64,000 nucleotides of DNA, taken from positions 186,001 to 250,000 of the forward strand of contig JAQGEQ010000043.1 in the NCBI GenBank assembly GCA_034620365.1, written 5' to 3'. The translations under genes and the position numbers were made by a program. This DNA is from Pegea sp. RAD2-039 (taxonomy: Eukaryota > Chordata > Thaliacea > Salpida > Salpidae). The notes beneath the pieces are model-generated. The model made no database searches and was not told the DNA's origin. It worked only from the letters and a program-made list of their open reading frames with translations. Below, piece by piece: positions 11,731 to 23,380 of the stretch. Within the stretch, counting starts at the first letter, position 1. Every line of letters begins with the position of its first letter.

Positions 11731-12716
11731 ATTTCACTGCATGAGTATAATAACAGAGTTAAAACACATCTCAAACTTGTACAGAGAAAATTTGCACTTT
11801 CTACTCTTGAAAATCATTAACAGTTTTGGTAGCAAAGACATAAAAAATCTTCTATTTCTAAATTAGTATAAAAACAAATACGTAAGTATTAATAAAAATT
11901 CAGCAAAAAAGTCGACAAATTTGATTGTTGGATTATTAAAAAAGGGAAAATAAAAAAGAATTTTTAAAATGAGCTTGTCAGGCAGACTAGTTAAAACTTT
12001 AACCATTAATTTTGTAGCAGTAAAATCCTTAAATTATGCTGTATACCTTCTTCATCATACAAGTTTATTAATAGTTTTGTTCAATCATTCGCACTTTAGT
12101 TCTAATTTTTCTAAAAAACTAATCAAAAATACATAATGTATACACTTGCTTTAAAAACATTTTGATTTTAGAAACACTTAATGGCCAACATTCTTCGTTT
12201 ATTTTGATATGCTGCTATGGCTTCATGATGGTGGAACATCGATCTGTCAACGGTTGCTGCTAGGTGATGCTATCATGTTTGCGCCACGGCGAGAACGATT
12301 AATACCAAAGAAAGTATGGCTGTACACTTTATTTTATCTTCTACTTTGATCCACGAGCGACAAGTCAAAAATAGTTTTTTATAAACTTTAAAAATTTCTA
12401 TAGATCAACATTATTTTGTTTTATTTAGAAAAATTTGAAAAAGTTTTATTAGTTCCTTCTAAGTCTTTCATATATTTTTATGCCTTAGTGTCAACTTAAG
12501 ATATAAACTAAGCAAAGTCTTATTCAATTTGACAACATAAATTAACCACAGAAAAACAACTTAATAAAAAGATGAATTAAACCATCGACTCGGCATAAAA
12601 ATTGAAGCTCAAAATAGTGGAACAAACAAATATTTTGTTGAAATAATATGATATTTATGAACACATAGATTTGTTATAAATAAAATATCTGAACAGATTT
12701 GTAGTTGTTTAGGGTA
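11334..12716. repeat. Near-identical duplicated segment (copy 1 of 2)
   Basis: About 1.38 kb that matches 41294-42676 almost base for base at an offset of 29960. I noticed only a handful of substitutions. After about 12716 the match continues into the gene 1 and gene 3 5' flanks but is clearly more diverged. The left boundary lies inside the LINE ORF1. Confidence 0.88.
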
Positions 12717-13130
12717 TTAAAGTTTGATGAACAACTTTTAAATAAAACAAGTTGTCAAATCGAGCAGAGTTCTTAGCAAAGTATTTTATATTAGTTTAAA
12801 TACCACTCAGGTATGGTATCAAATTACGATCTTCTTTTAACAAAATTATGACTTGCCCTAATAAAAAACTTAATATTGATTTCTATATTTTTAACCAATT
12901 TCTTTTAGAAATTTTCTTGAATAGCAGACTTTCTAAGTGAAGGACATAACTTAATAATACTACATTGTAAAAGATTATGAATACAAATCATGCAAAAAAT
13001 TAAATTGTTAAATTGTTTTTCAATATTCGAAATAAAAAGTTGTCCTGCAATTGCTTTGCAAAATTAAAGTTTACTTTTAGTACTGAACAATGAGATAAAC
13101 TCAAATATTATCACGTTTAAATATATCAAG
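12717..13130. other. 5' flank of gene 1
   Basis: AT-rich, homologous to the gene 3 5' flank (about 42677-43090) with visible substitutions and small indels. No coding signal seen. Confidence 0.6.
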
Positions 13131-13134
13131 AGTT

Positions 13135-13251
13135 TGTATGACCATTATTACGTAACAATTAAAGTCGCATTTTATACTTAAGTCACTCTAAATGAATTGT
13201 GTGCTTTGAATTATGCAGAGATTTCATCCACAAAATATATGTTAGACAAGA
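13135..13251 (+). promoter_or_regulatory. Conserved family promoter block, gene 1
   Basis: Conserved in front of all four genes at the same distance from the leader ATG. It contains the palindrome TTACGTAA at 13148-13155, the optimal site for PAR-bZIP and C/EBP-like factors, then a TATA-like ATTTTATA around 13169-13176, about 76 bases before the ATG. Confidence 0.55.
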
Positions 13252-16200
13252 ATGTGTTCTTCCTGCGTTTTTGCTGGAGTAACATGGGCGGCCATCATCT
13301 GTGAGTACCTTATAATATCTTCTGTATTTTTTTTTAATAAATTGTTTAAAGAGAGTAAAAACTTTTCATGAATAATAAAGTCAAGTTTTGACTGATAGAA
13401 TAACACTTTATAATATTTGGAATAACATTTTACACCTCAATCTATAAAGTATGTGGCATTCCTCCTGAAATAAGAAATGGATCTTATTCAGGACCTTCTA
13501 AAGCAGTTTCAGGATCAATCTACAATTATTCTTGCAATAAAGGATTTATTGCATTTGGAGAATTTAAGAACAATCTACAGGTGGAATGTTTATCAAATGG
13601 CAGTTTTTCACTAAATAGTGATCATCTTGCAGTATGTTTACCAGGTAAAGAATTTGTACAAATTTAACAAAAGCAAATCGCATCAATTAAATACAATACT
13701 ATTTCAAATTTAGATTTAAATTGAAGAGTTTTATAAATGACAAAGAAAAGATTAAACAACTAAAATTTTATCTAAGTTATATTATTTAAAAAAAAGTTTA
13801 TTTTTTAAAGAAAGTTTTCAATTTATTCAAAAAGTTCAAATGAAAAATGTTACTTTTAAAACAATGTCTTTTATATTTTGGATAATATCAACAATAGTTA
13901 ATTTATTGATTTACTAATTACCATTTAACTTTGAGTTCTAAGATCTACAGTTTTAGAAAAGCTAAAGAAATGAATTACAAATCAAAATTACAATCAATAA
14001 AAATTTCAGCTTTACACCGTTTATATTTTTTAAACATGAGATTATTGATTAAAATTAAAAATACATTTAAGATGACGATCTACACTTTTTATTGCTTATT
14101 GTATTTACTTTTATAAATTTAGTTTGTGATCGTCCAACGTCGCTTAAAAATGGAAACTTTTCAATTTCTACTGCTGTTTTTGAGTCAATGTATTTATCTG
14201 GCACAATGGTAGAATATACTTGTGATAGTGGGTATGCATTTTATCCAAAAGAAAACAGCACGCTTTCTTGCAATAGTTCAGGGGAATGGAAAGGTATAAT
14301 TGGAAACTGTTATCCAAGTAAGTTATAAATATATTGCAACAATCTGTATGACATTTATTCATTAGTTTGCAGTCCAACACCTGATCTAGATAATGGTTTT
14401 AAGAATATCACCAATCAAATCGTAATTAATGATACAGTAACACTTGAATTAGAAGTCATATACTCATGTGACTTAAGCAGCGTAATGGTTTCTGAAGATA
14501 AAAATAATTGGACTTGCTTATCTCCTGGCTTGTGGTCTTACACAGCCTTACCTAACTGCTTAAAAGGTAGTAGTTATTTTTCCTTGCAAAAAATGATAAT
14601 TAATTGTTTGTTTAAAATCAATTTCCATTAAATACTTCAAAATAAATTTGTGATTGACCTACTATTCTATTTTCTTGAAGAGTGTTCTTTATTTTAAAAT
14701 ACTTTAAATGGCAAAATTAAATAGTACTATTTTACATACGTAAGATTATTGATTAAAGTTAAAAATACATTTAAGATGACGATCTACACTTTTTATTGCT
14801 TATTGTATTAACTTTTAAAAATTTAGTTTGTGATCGTCCAACGTCGCTTAAAAATGGAAACTTTTCAATTTCTACTGCTGTTTTTGATTCAATGTATTTA
14901 TCTGGCACAATGGTAGAATATACTTGTGATAGTGGGTATACATTGTATCCAAAAGAAAACAGCACGCTTTCTTGCAATAGTTCAGGAGAATGGGAAGGTA
15001 TAATTGGAAACTGTTATCCAAGTAAGTTATAAATATATTGCCACAATATGTATAACATTTATTCCATAGTTTGCAGTCCAGCACCTGATCTAGATAATGG
15101 TTTTAAAAATATTACAAATCAAATTGTAATTAATGATACATTGACACTTGAATTAAAAGTCATATACTCATGTGACTTAAGCAGCGTAATGGTTTCTAAA
15201 GATAAAAATAATTGGACTTGCTTATCTCCTGGCTTGTGGTCTTACACAGCCTTACCTAAATGCTTAAAAGGTAGTAGTTATTTTTCCTTGCAAAAAATGA
15301 TAATTAATTGTTTGTTTAAAATCAATTTCCATTAAATACTTCAAAATAAATTTGTGATTGACCTACTATTCTATTTTCTTGAAGAGTGTTCTTTATTTTA
15401 AAATACTTTAAATGGCAAAATTAAATAGTACTATTTTACATACGTAAGATTATTGATTAAAGTTAAAAATACATTTAAGATGACGATCTACACTTTTTAT
15501 TGCTTATTGTATTAACTTTTAAAAATTTAGTTTGTGATCGTCCAACGTCGCTTAAAAATGGAAACTTTTCAATTTCTACTGCTGTTTTTGATTCAATGTA
15601 TTTATCTGGCACAATGGTAGAATATACTTGTGATAGTGGGTATACATTGTATCCAAAAGAAAACAGCACGCTTTCTTGCAATAGTTCAGGAGAATGGGAA
15701 GGTATAATTGGAAACTGTTATCCAAGTAAGTTATAAATATATTGCCACAATATGTATAACATTTATTCCATAGTTTGCAGTCCAGCACCTGATCTAGATA
15801 ATGGTTTTAAAAATATTACAAATCAAATTGTAATTAATGATACATTGACACTTGAATTAAAAGTCATATACTCATGTGACTTAAGCAGCGTAATGGTTTC
15901 TGAAGATAAAAATAATTGGACTTGCTTATCTCCTGGCTTGTGGTCTTACACAGCCTTACCTAAATGCTTAAAAGGTAGTAGTTATTTTTCCTTGCAAAAA
16001 ATGATAATTAGTTGTTTGTTTAAAATCAATTTCCATTAAATACTTCAAAATAAATTTGTGATTGACCTACTATTCTATTTTCTTGAAGAGTGTTCTTTAT
16101 TTTAAAATACTTTAAATGGCAAAATTAAATAGTACTATTTTACATACGTAAGATTATTGATTAAAGTTAAAAATACATTTAAGATGACGATCTACACTTT

Positions 16201-19200
16201 TTATTGCTTATTGTATTAACTTTTAAAAATTTAGTTTGTGATCGTCCAACGTCGCTTAAAAATGGAAACTTTTCAATTTCTACTGCTGTTTTTGATTCAA
16301 TGTATTTATCTGGCACAATGGTAGAATATACTTGTGATAGTGGGTATGCATTGTATCCAAAAGAAAACAGCACGCTTTCTTGCAATAGTTTAGGAGAATG
16401 GAAAGGGATAATTGGAAACTGTTATCCAAGTAAGTTATAAATATATTGCAACAATCTGTATGACATTTATACATTAGTTTGCAGTCCAGCACCTGATCTA
16501 GATAATGGTTTTAAGAATATCACCAATCAAATCGTAATTAATGATACATTAACACTTGAATTAGAAGTCATATACTCATGTGACTTAAGCAGCGTAATGG
16601 TTTCTGAAGATAAAAATAATTGGACTTGCTTATCTCCTGGCTTGTGGTCTTACACAGCCTTACCTAAATGCTTAAAAGGTAGTATTTATTTCTTCCTTGC
16701 AAAAAATGATAATTAATTGTTTGTTTAAAATCAATTTTTATTAAACACTTTATTTGAAATTGGTTGATGACCTACTATTTAATTTTTATGAAGAGTGTCC
16801 TTAACTTTCAACACTCCAAATGGCAAATTTAAAAAGTATCATTTTACATACGTAAGATTATTGATTAAAATTAAAAATACATTAAAGATGACCTTCTATA
16901 CTTTATATTGTTTATCGTATTTACTTTTAAAAATCTAGTTTGTGATCGTCCAACGTTGCTTAAAAATGGAAACTTTTCAATTTCTACTGCTGTTTTTGGG
17001 TCAATGTATTTATCTGGCACAATGGTAGAATATACTTGTGATAGTGGGTATGCATTGTATCCAAAAGAAAACAACACGCTTTCTTGCAATAGTTTAGGGG
17101 AATGGAAAGGTATATTTGGAAACTGTTATCCAAGTAAGTTATAACTATATTGCTACAGTATGTATAACAGTTATTCCATAGTTTGCAGTCCAGCACCTGA
17201 TCTAGATAATGGTTTTAAGAATATTACAAATCAAATCGTAATTAATGATACATTGACACTTGAATTAAAAGTCATATACTCATGTGACTTAAGCAGCGTA
17301 ATGATTTCTGAAGATAAAAATAATTGGACTTGCTTATCTCCTGGCTTGTGGTCTAACACAGCCTTACCTAAATGTTTAAAAGGTAGTAGTTATTTTTAGT
17401 ATCTATGATTAGTGATTTTTTGTATATGAACAATTTCCATTAAACATTCTAAACAATACTTTTTTGGTTAAAAATTTGCATAAAAAGATTAGGAACAATT
17501 TTCGTATAATTCATTTATATCCATTAAACACTTTAAAAATAAATTGGTTATTAAGCTACTATTCTCTTTTCTTAAAGAGTGTACTTTAATTTACAACACT
17601 CCAAATGGAAAACTTTTTCCAATATATGAGCCAGTTGTTGGTAGATATGTATCTGGAACAATTGTTGAATACGTTTGTAATGAGCTTTATCTGAAAAAAG
17701 AAGGAGATACTTATACAAAAGCCTGTCAGGAAGATGGTACTTGGAATTCTACTGCTCTTCCTCGTTGTATTCTAGGTAAGTTAGCTTGTTTGTTTTCAAG
17801 TTTTAAGTTATTCAATCATAAAATTTTCAGTAAAAGTCATTAAAATTTTAGTGAATTGTTTTTAGTTGCATCTATTTCTTTAGTAGATTAAATCTTTTGC
17901 AGAATTCTCAGATGCTATGAAATGTAATGCTTCTTTTACATTTCAACTAACGTCAACGAAGTCAAACTTTTCCGAAAGTAGAAAACTTTGTCAATTAATG
18001 GGTGGTGATTTGATTCATCAAACATTAGGATTTCATGAAGTTGGTTCAACTTATTTTAGGTAACTGTTAGTTGCATGGCACTTCTTTCAAAACTTTTTTA
18101 GTCTGACTTTCTTAGTAATAGAAATAACTAGAAAGAATTATTCGATTAACTTTATAATAAAAAGTGTTTCAGTTAGCTTTTTCACCTAAACAAATCTTTT
18201 GTAGTTTAGTACAATTATTTTTGTAATTATTTGAACTAAATTAATAGTTAAGAAAGAAAATCAAACTTGGTTCTGTGGGTAAGCTGTTTTAGCTTAAGCT
18301 ATTTGTAGCATATGTACTTAACACACATATATTTCCAAACATTAGTAATTTTATTTCAATTTAAAATTGTAACATATTTAACTATATTTTAGTGACATCA
18401 ATGAATATTCGAAATTACCAGAAAGCTCGGAGACCCAGTTCTATATTGGAATCACTGATTTGAAATATCAAGGAGACTTTAGATTTATTGATGATACAAA
18501 ATGGGATTTCAATAATTCAGATATACCTCAACTGTTAAATTGGACGAGTGGTGAGCCTAATAATAACAATGGAAATGAACGTTGCGTTGAAATCCGAGGT
18601 GTTAATACGTTGAATGACCGAAAGTGTACAAGAGAATACTTTGGGCTTTGTGAAATCAAAACAATTACTTGTGTCTCTGAAACTATTCCAACAAGTTGTG
18701 AGGCAGCACCTGATGTTAATAATTCAACTATCAGTATTGCTTATACTAATTTGGAAAACGACTTCATTAGTTCAGAAGCAAGTTTGACTTACATTTGTGA
18801 TGGTGATCTGTTGTTTGTTTCGCCTGAAAAATCAAAGTGGAACTGCAGTGAAAAAATAAACTCGTCTATCTATACAACGCCGCAATGTGTAACTAGTCAG
18901 TTGTATTTATGTACTTATATAATTAGTTTGATAAATGTTTAATTAAACTTTTCTGTAAAAATAAATATTCAATGTTTAATTAACTATAATAAAAATAAAA
19001 CAAAAATTTTTCTAGAATATTGGCAGTATTAATTCTCTCATTTATAACTGAGTATTAAAACACATTTTAAAATTGTCTGATAAATAATTTCAAATGTTAG
19101 ATTTTGTCTTTTTCCATTCTAATAATTATAAAATTAGTTAATTCTTTTTTGGGATAACATTTATAAATAGATCTATTTATAAATAGATTGTGGTCCGGCA

Positions 19201-22200
19201 CCTGATCTTGAAAATGGAAGCAAATTTATTGTCGACAGCATTATCGTAAATGATTCATTTAGCCTGGAATTGAAAGTGAATTATACATGTGACAGTGATT
19301 TTTTCCTTTTTCCACACGATTATTCACAATGGAGCTGTCTTCAGGGAGGAAAATGGTCGTACTCATTACAACCTCGCTGTTTAAATAATATGATATCAGG
19401 TAAGAATTTTGTTTTGCTTTTAGATTGATTTTTATATAAAATTTTTTAACTTTTATATGACTCAATCATAAATGTATTTTAGTATCATCTAACATTACTT
19501 CAATGAACTGTAATTTTGAAACTGAATTTTGCAACTGGATAAGTGAAGTTGAAAATGATTGGATTTTGAAAAATGGTAAAATTTTGATTGTTTAAATCCA
19601 ATATTTAGTACTTCCAAAGTCAATGGAATAAAAACTGATTATAGAAACTTATCAACTACGTGCTGCATCTGCTGGGTATGACACAGGAAGATATGCTGAG
19701 ATTGAAGTGGACAGTATATCTTACAGTTTGAGTGCTGAATCAACCGAAATAGGGTATCTTATTGTTGAAATGAAGACTGAAACAAATACTTTTACTGAAA
19801 GAATGTTTGATGTTTTCGGAAGAGCAGTAGAGGTTCAAATTATTTTCGCTCATTAAAATTATGTAAAGCTTTTTTCAACTATTTCTTTTATTGATTTGTA
19901 GCAAAGGTTTGCTTTATAATTAGATTTTTAATTAATGCTTGAAGTATAATTTCACTTTTCTTTACTAAAAGGTCGACAATATGGTTTCATTTTTGATGAA
20001 TGATGTCAGCTATGGATCTATTTTGTTGATAGCTGTTAAAGACACAAGTTTTAAATTGCATCTTTCAGCATCCAGTTTATACGTGGAACAATTTACTGCA
20101 TTAGGAGCAGGAGATACGGAAGAATGCCCACTTTTTCCTGGTAAATTTATGCGTTTTAACAAATACATTAAATAGTAGGTTTTAAGTCTTAACCCTATTT
20201 GTAACGAGTTGTATAAATTTTTAAGGTATAACGTCAACACTAATTGTTGTATTTCTAATTAGTTTTGATTATCTCTCTTAGAATTTAGATCAAGCTGGGC
20301 GATGATAACGATGAAGGTTCGGAATAAAACTGAAATACCCGACTGGTTTGTTTGCAATTATGCCGAGAATAAATCTGTTGAAATTTCTACAAATGCTTAT
20401 AAAAGTAAAAAAAAAAAGATAATATTGATATTTATCAAATTATATAATTGAATATTTGTCATTTAGATCGCTATATGCTTTTTAATGAGGTAAAATCAAG
20501 TTCAAAAATATCTTCACGACTAGCTTCAATTCAACTTTTACCACCATCCTCAGAATATTGTATTTGTATGGAATTCAAATATAAATCATTTGGCTTAAGC
20601 ATTGCAAAGTTGTCTTTTACTGCTAAAAGCATAAGCACTGGAGATGAAAAAAAAGTAAATCAAACTCAAAATACGAAAAATGATATTTAAGTGATTTTGG
20701 CAGATATGGTCAAATACAAGAGTATCAGCTGGTACTTGGTTACAAGACAAGGTTTTTTATATGAACACACGTGAAACATATCAATTAGCATTTACAGTTG
20801 ATCGCTCAGAAGAATCATCCACTAATGTTTCTGTTGATGATATTTTCTTCAGCAAAATTAATGCTGAAAACTGTGGTAATTACAAATTTACAGTTTTAAA
20901 CAATAAAACATAATCTGTTAATTTTGCTACTAAGGTGTTTCTTATGTTTTAATAATTATTAAATTTTAAATAATCATGTTTTGTTCACATACTAAAAAAA
21001 ATTGTATAAGACTTCGCTCAAAACACTTAAAGTAAATATTGTCTTGGTATACTTGAGCAACCAGCTGCTGCAAATTAATAAGCTAAAACGTCTTAGAAAA
21101 TAGTTTTATTTTTCGTTATAAACTAAAAATTATTGCAAAAATATAAAAATTGATTGAAAAATACTTGTTTTCATTTGATTATCTATAAAAAGTCTAAGTA
21201 AATATTGATTTAGTGATTAATCAGTTATAAATAAATTTTACTTTTGTCAACTAGAATGCCCTTTGCTCTATAATACTGCAAATGGAAAAATTGTTCCTCG
21301 AACAGAACTTGAAGATGGAAGATATATGTTTGGAACAATTATTGATTATGTGTGTGATGAATTTTATGTTGAAGCTGAAGGGGATGATTTTACATTAGCT
21401 TGTCAAGATGATGGTACTTGGAATTCTACTGTTGTTCCTCGTTGTGTTTTAGGTATTTTTTTAAAGAGATTTTTTCTAAAGTTAAAAAGTTTTCATAAAA
21501 GTTGTACTAATATTAGTTTGTATACATTCTTATTTGAAATATGAAACTTTTTATCAAAAAGTTTTTTGCTAATCAAACTTCTAGTTGTAAACTTTAATCA
21601 GCTTTATCAAAAATTCAGAAGCCTAACTTCTCAAACAGAATATTATAAGATATGATAAGTAAAATGTATTATCTGTTGTTTAAATCATCAAAAAACATTT
21701 AATACCTGGAATTAAACTATTTTTATTATATATTTTCAGCCAATAAGCAGTGTTAATATTTATAAAATTTAGTAGAAATTTGAACTTCTGTAATAGTAAG
21801 TACTCTTGAACCACAGCAGATTAAGATAATAAAAAATAATTCATCGATAAAATGAATAATACTTCAAAATACCTTAATCAAAAATACCCGTTTGATTAAT
21901 ATATTTTGTAAATAAAGTCGCCTATAAGATTACGCGTCAGTAATAAGAAAAGTTCACCTGCTAACTGACAAATGGTAATAAACTGTATAAAGTTGTTTAA
22001 AGCGTAAAATACTCCAAAATTCAATCTATAAAATAGTGTAAGAATATTTTTCAACTATCTATTCGATTACTCTGCTTTAATATGCAGCAAACTGCAACTA
22101 ACTTTGTTTTCAGACAATAAAAATCATTAAGTTTCAGTTTAAATTTTACAAAATAGAATTTCAAGATATACTAAAAACAGAAAGTGCAAACTTTATTATT

Positions 22201-23028
22201 AGGAAGTTTATTTCTTTTAAATTAAAGATTTTCAATTTATTAAGTGATTAGTTTTATCTAGAGGTATATGAGATTTTCTTTAAATTCTACTCAAGTTGTT
22301 TTTAGAGTAATTGAGTCTTATCATTAACAGAGTATTGGAGTGCTTGCATCACTGCAATAATTTAGCACTTTTACAGTGAATATCATCAGATTTCTAGATT
22401 TTATAAACTTTTCTTCTTCACAGAGTGGTCTGATAGCAGAAAATGTAACGTCTCATATGAGTTTTTTGCTACACCAACTAAAGACAACTTTGTGAATTCA
22501 CAAATTTATTGTCAATCAATAGGAGGAAATATAATTCATCAAACATTAGGATATACTGATGTTGGCTCAACTTATTTCGAGTTAATAAATTATTTTTATG
22601 TGCTTTCAATTTGGTATCGTTATGAATCTGTTTACTAACATTATTGTTAAGTTATCGCTTATCAAGTTATATGACTTTAAATGTTTCCTAAAGTCAGGTC
22701 AAAACTGATTTTGTTTTGATTTTTTAGTGAAATACAAACTTTTATAGACGAACAGGATGCTGAAAGGGGTACTTTTAATCCGCTAATTGGACTGACTGAC
22801 ATTGTTAACGAAGGAACATTTGCTTTTATTGACAATACTTTGTTTGATTATTATAAGCCAAAAACCTCTCGGCTTTATTCATGGTTGAGAGGAGAGCCTA
22901 ATGATTATTTCAATTCAGAAGATTGTGTTCAACTGTTTAAAAATTCAGATGTGTATACACTGAATGATATTGATTGCTCTGCACTAAATTATGCAATTTG
23001 CGAAGTCAAAAATATAACATGCTTTTAA
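13252..23028 (+). CDS. CCP/C-type lectin/MAM mosaic protein, gene 1 (1627 aa)
   Basis: The exons sum to 4884 bases, an exact frame. Leader 13252-13300 and CCP1 13450-13644; five A/B CCP pairs (see array entry); CCP-C 17578-17775; lectin 1 17903-18059 plus 18393-18895 (the latter also carries a CCP); CCP 19187-19399; MAM region 19483-19575, 19645-19832, 19972-20140, 20282-20404, 20467-20654, 20704-20875; CCP-C2 21255-21452; lectin 2 22424-22580 and 22728-23028. Approximate residues: leader 1-16, 15 CCPs between 17 and 1475, lectin 1 808-950, MAM 1099-1409, lectin 2 1476-1627. CCPs show the four cysteines and Trp; lectins keep EPN. No membrane segment is seen, so the product is probably secreted. 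Lectin and CCP families act in recognition, complement and adhesion; the role here is inferred. The leader is short for a signal peptide. AATAAA at 23109-23114. Confidence 0.9.
14123..17382 (+). repeat. Tandem CCP exon array, gene 1 (5 units of ~704 bases)
   Basis: Each unit holds exon A (195 bases) and exon B (201 bases). A exons: 14123-14317, 14827-15021, 15531-15725, 16235-16429, 16939-17133. B exons: 14366-14566, 15070-15270, 15774-15974, 16478-16678, 17182-17382. A encodes the VCDRP...EYTCDSGY...LSCNS..GEW...NCYP type; B encodes VCSPAPD...IYSCDLSS...WTCLSPGLW...CLK. Both have four Cys and the Trp. Introns inside a unit are only 48 bases; introns between units are about 260 bases. Every exon is phase 1 at both ends. 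Units 2 and 3 are nearly identical. Confidence 0.95.
14681..16838 (+). pseudogene. Four fossil exon-C fragments inside the array introns, gene 1
   Basis: At 14681-14725, 15385-15429, 16089-16133 and 16794-16838 the intron repeats the acceptor and about the first 45 bases of exon C (AGTGT...ACACTCCAAATGGCAAA), then departs from it. The real exon C stands at 17578. The fossils have no usable downstream half or donor. Confidence 0.75.
17903..18895 (+). other. C-type lectin domain 1 plus linked CCP, gene 1
   Basis: The first half (17903-18059) carries SRKLCQLMGGDLI, the start of the lectin fold. The second half (from 18393) has FRFIDDTKW, then NWTSGEPNNNNGNERC and NTLNDRKC. EPN is the mannose-type calcium-site motif; the usual WND is LND. 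A CCP (CEAAPDVNN... to ...TPQC) follows in the same exon, an unusual fusion of two domains in one exon. Confidence 0.88.
19483..20875 (+). other. MAM region, six exons, gene 1
   Basis: It opens with MNCNFETEFCNWISE and NDW, the classic MAM start, and closes with NVSVDDIFFSKINAENC, the classic MAM end. Its 311 residues are about twice one MAM domain (~160). It is best read as two MAM domains, the second with a diverged start. MAM domains mediate adhesion and oligomerisation in extracellular proteins. Confidence 0.8.
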
Positions 23029-23380
23029 TAGCTTTGATATTTTAGAAAAAAAAATTTTCCTAAAGCAAGCGCGATAGTAATAAAGTTGTTTTGTCAAAAT
23101 ATTTATTAAATAAAAGAAATTTTATATATTATTGAGCTTTATTATTTCACAAATATATGTTGATTAGGAAATGGAATTGCTTCTTTTAGATTCAGATAGT
23201 AACTAAGTTAGAATTAATCGGAAAATGATAGAAAGATGTTTTTGTCGTTTTATACTCAATATTTTCTGAAAGGTTAGAACAGAAGTGGATCTATGTTAAA
23301 TAAAATGACTCAAATTTTATTCATTTTGAGATTTATTCTTTTGTATCTTTTATTAATTTGTCTATTTATTACAACAAATA
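23029..23380 (+). other. 3' flank of gene 1
   Basis: 3' UTR and flank with AATAAA at 23109-23114. It resembles the gene 3 flank at 55740-56090. No other signal seen. Confidence 0.6.

Noticed and set aside
13931-14116. Small plus-strand frame before the first A exon of gene 1, and similar frames in other units (44595, 45299, 51639)
   Set aside because: Intron sequence; parts are the fossil exon-C start read in a shifted frame.
14771-17196. Repeated minus-strand open frames of 68-78 residues across the arrays (also 44-54 kb and 60-64 kb)
   Set aside because: They are exact antisense of the CCP A and B exons and recur only because the unit repeats; they have no homology and no splice context.
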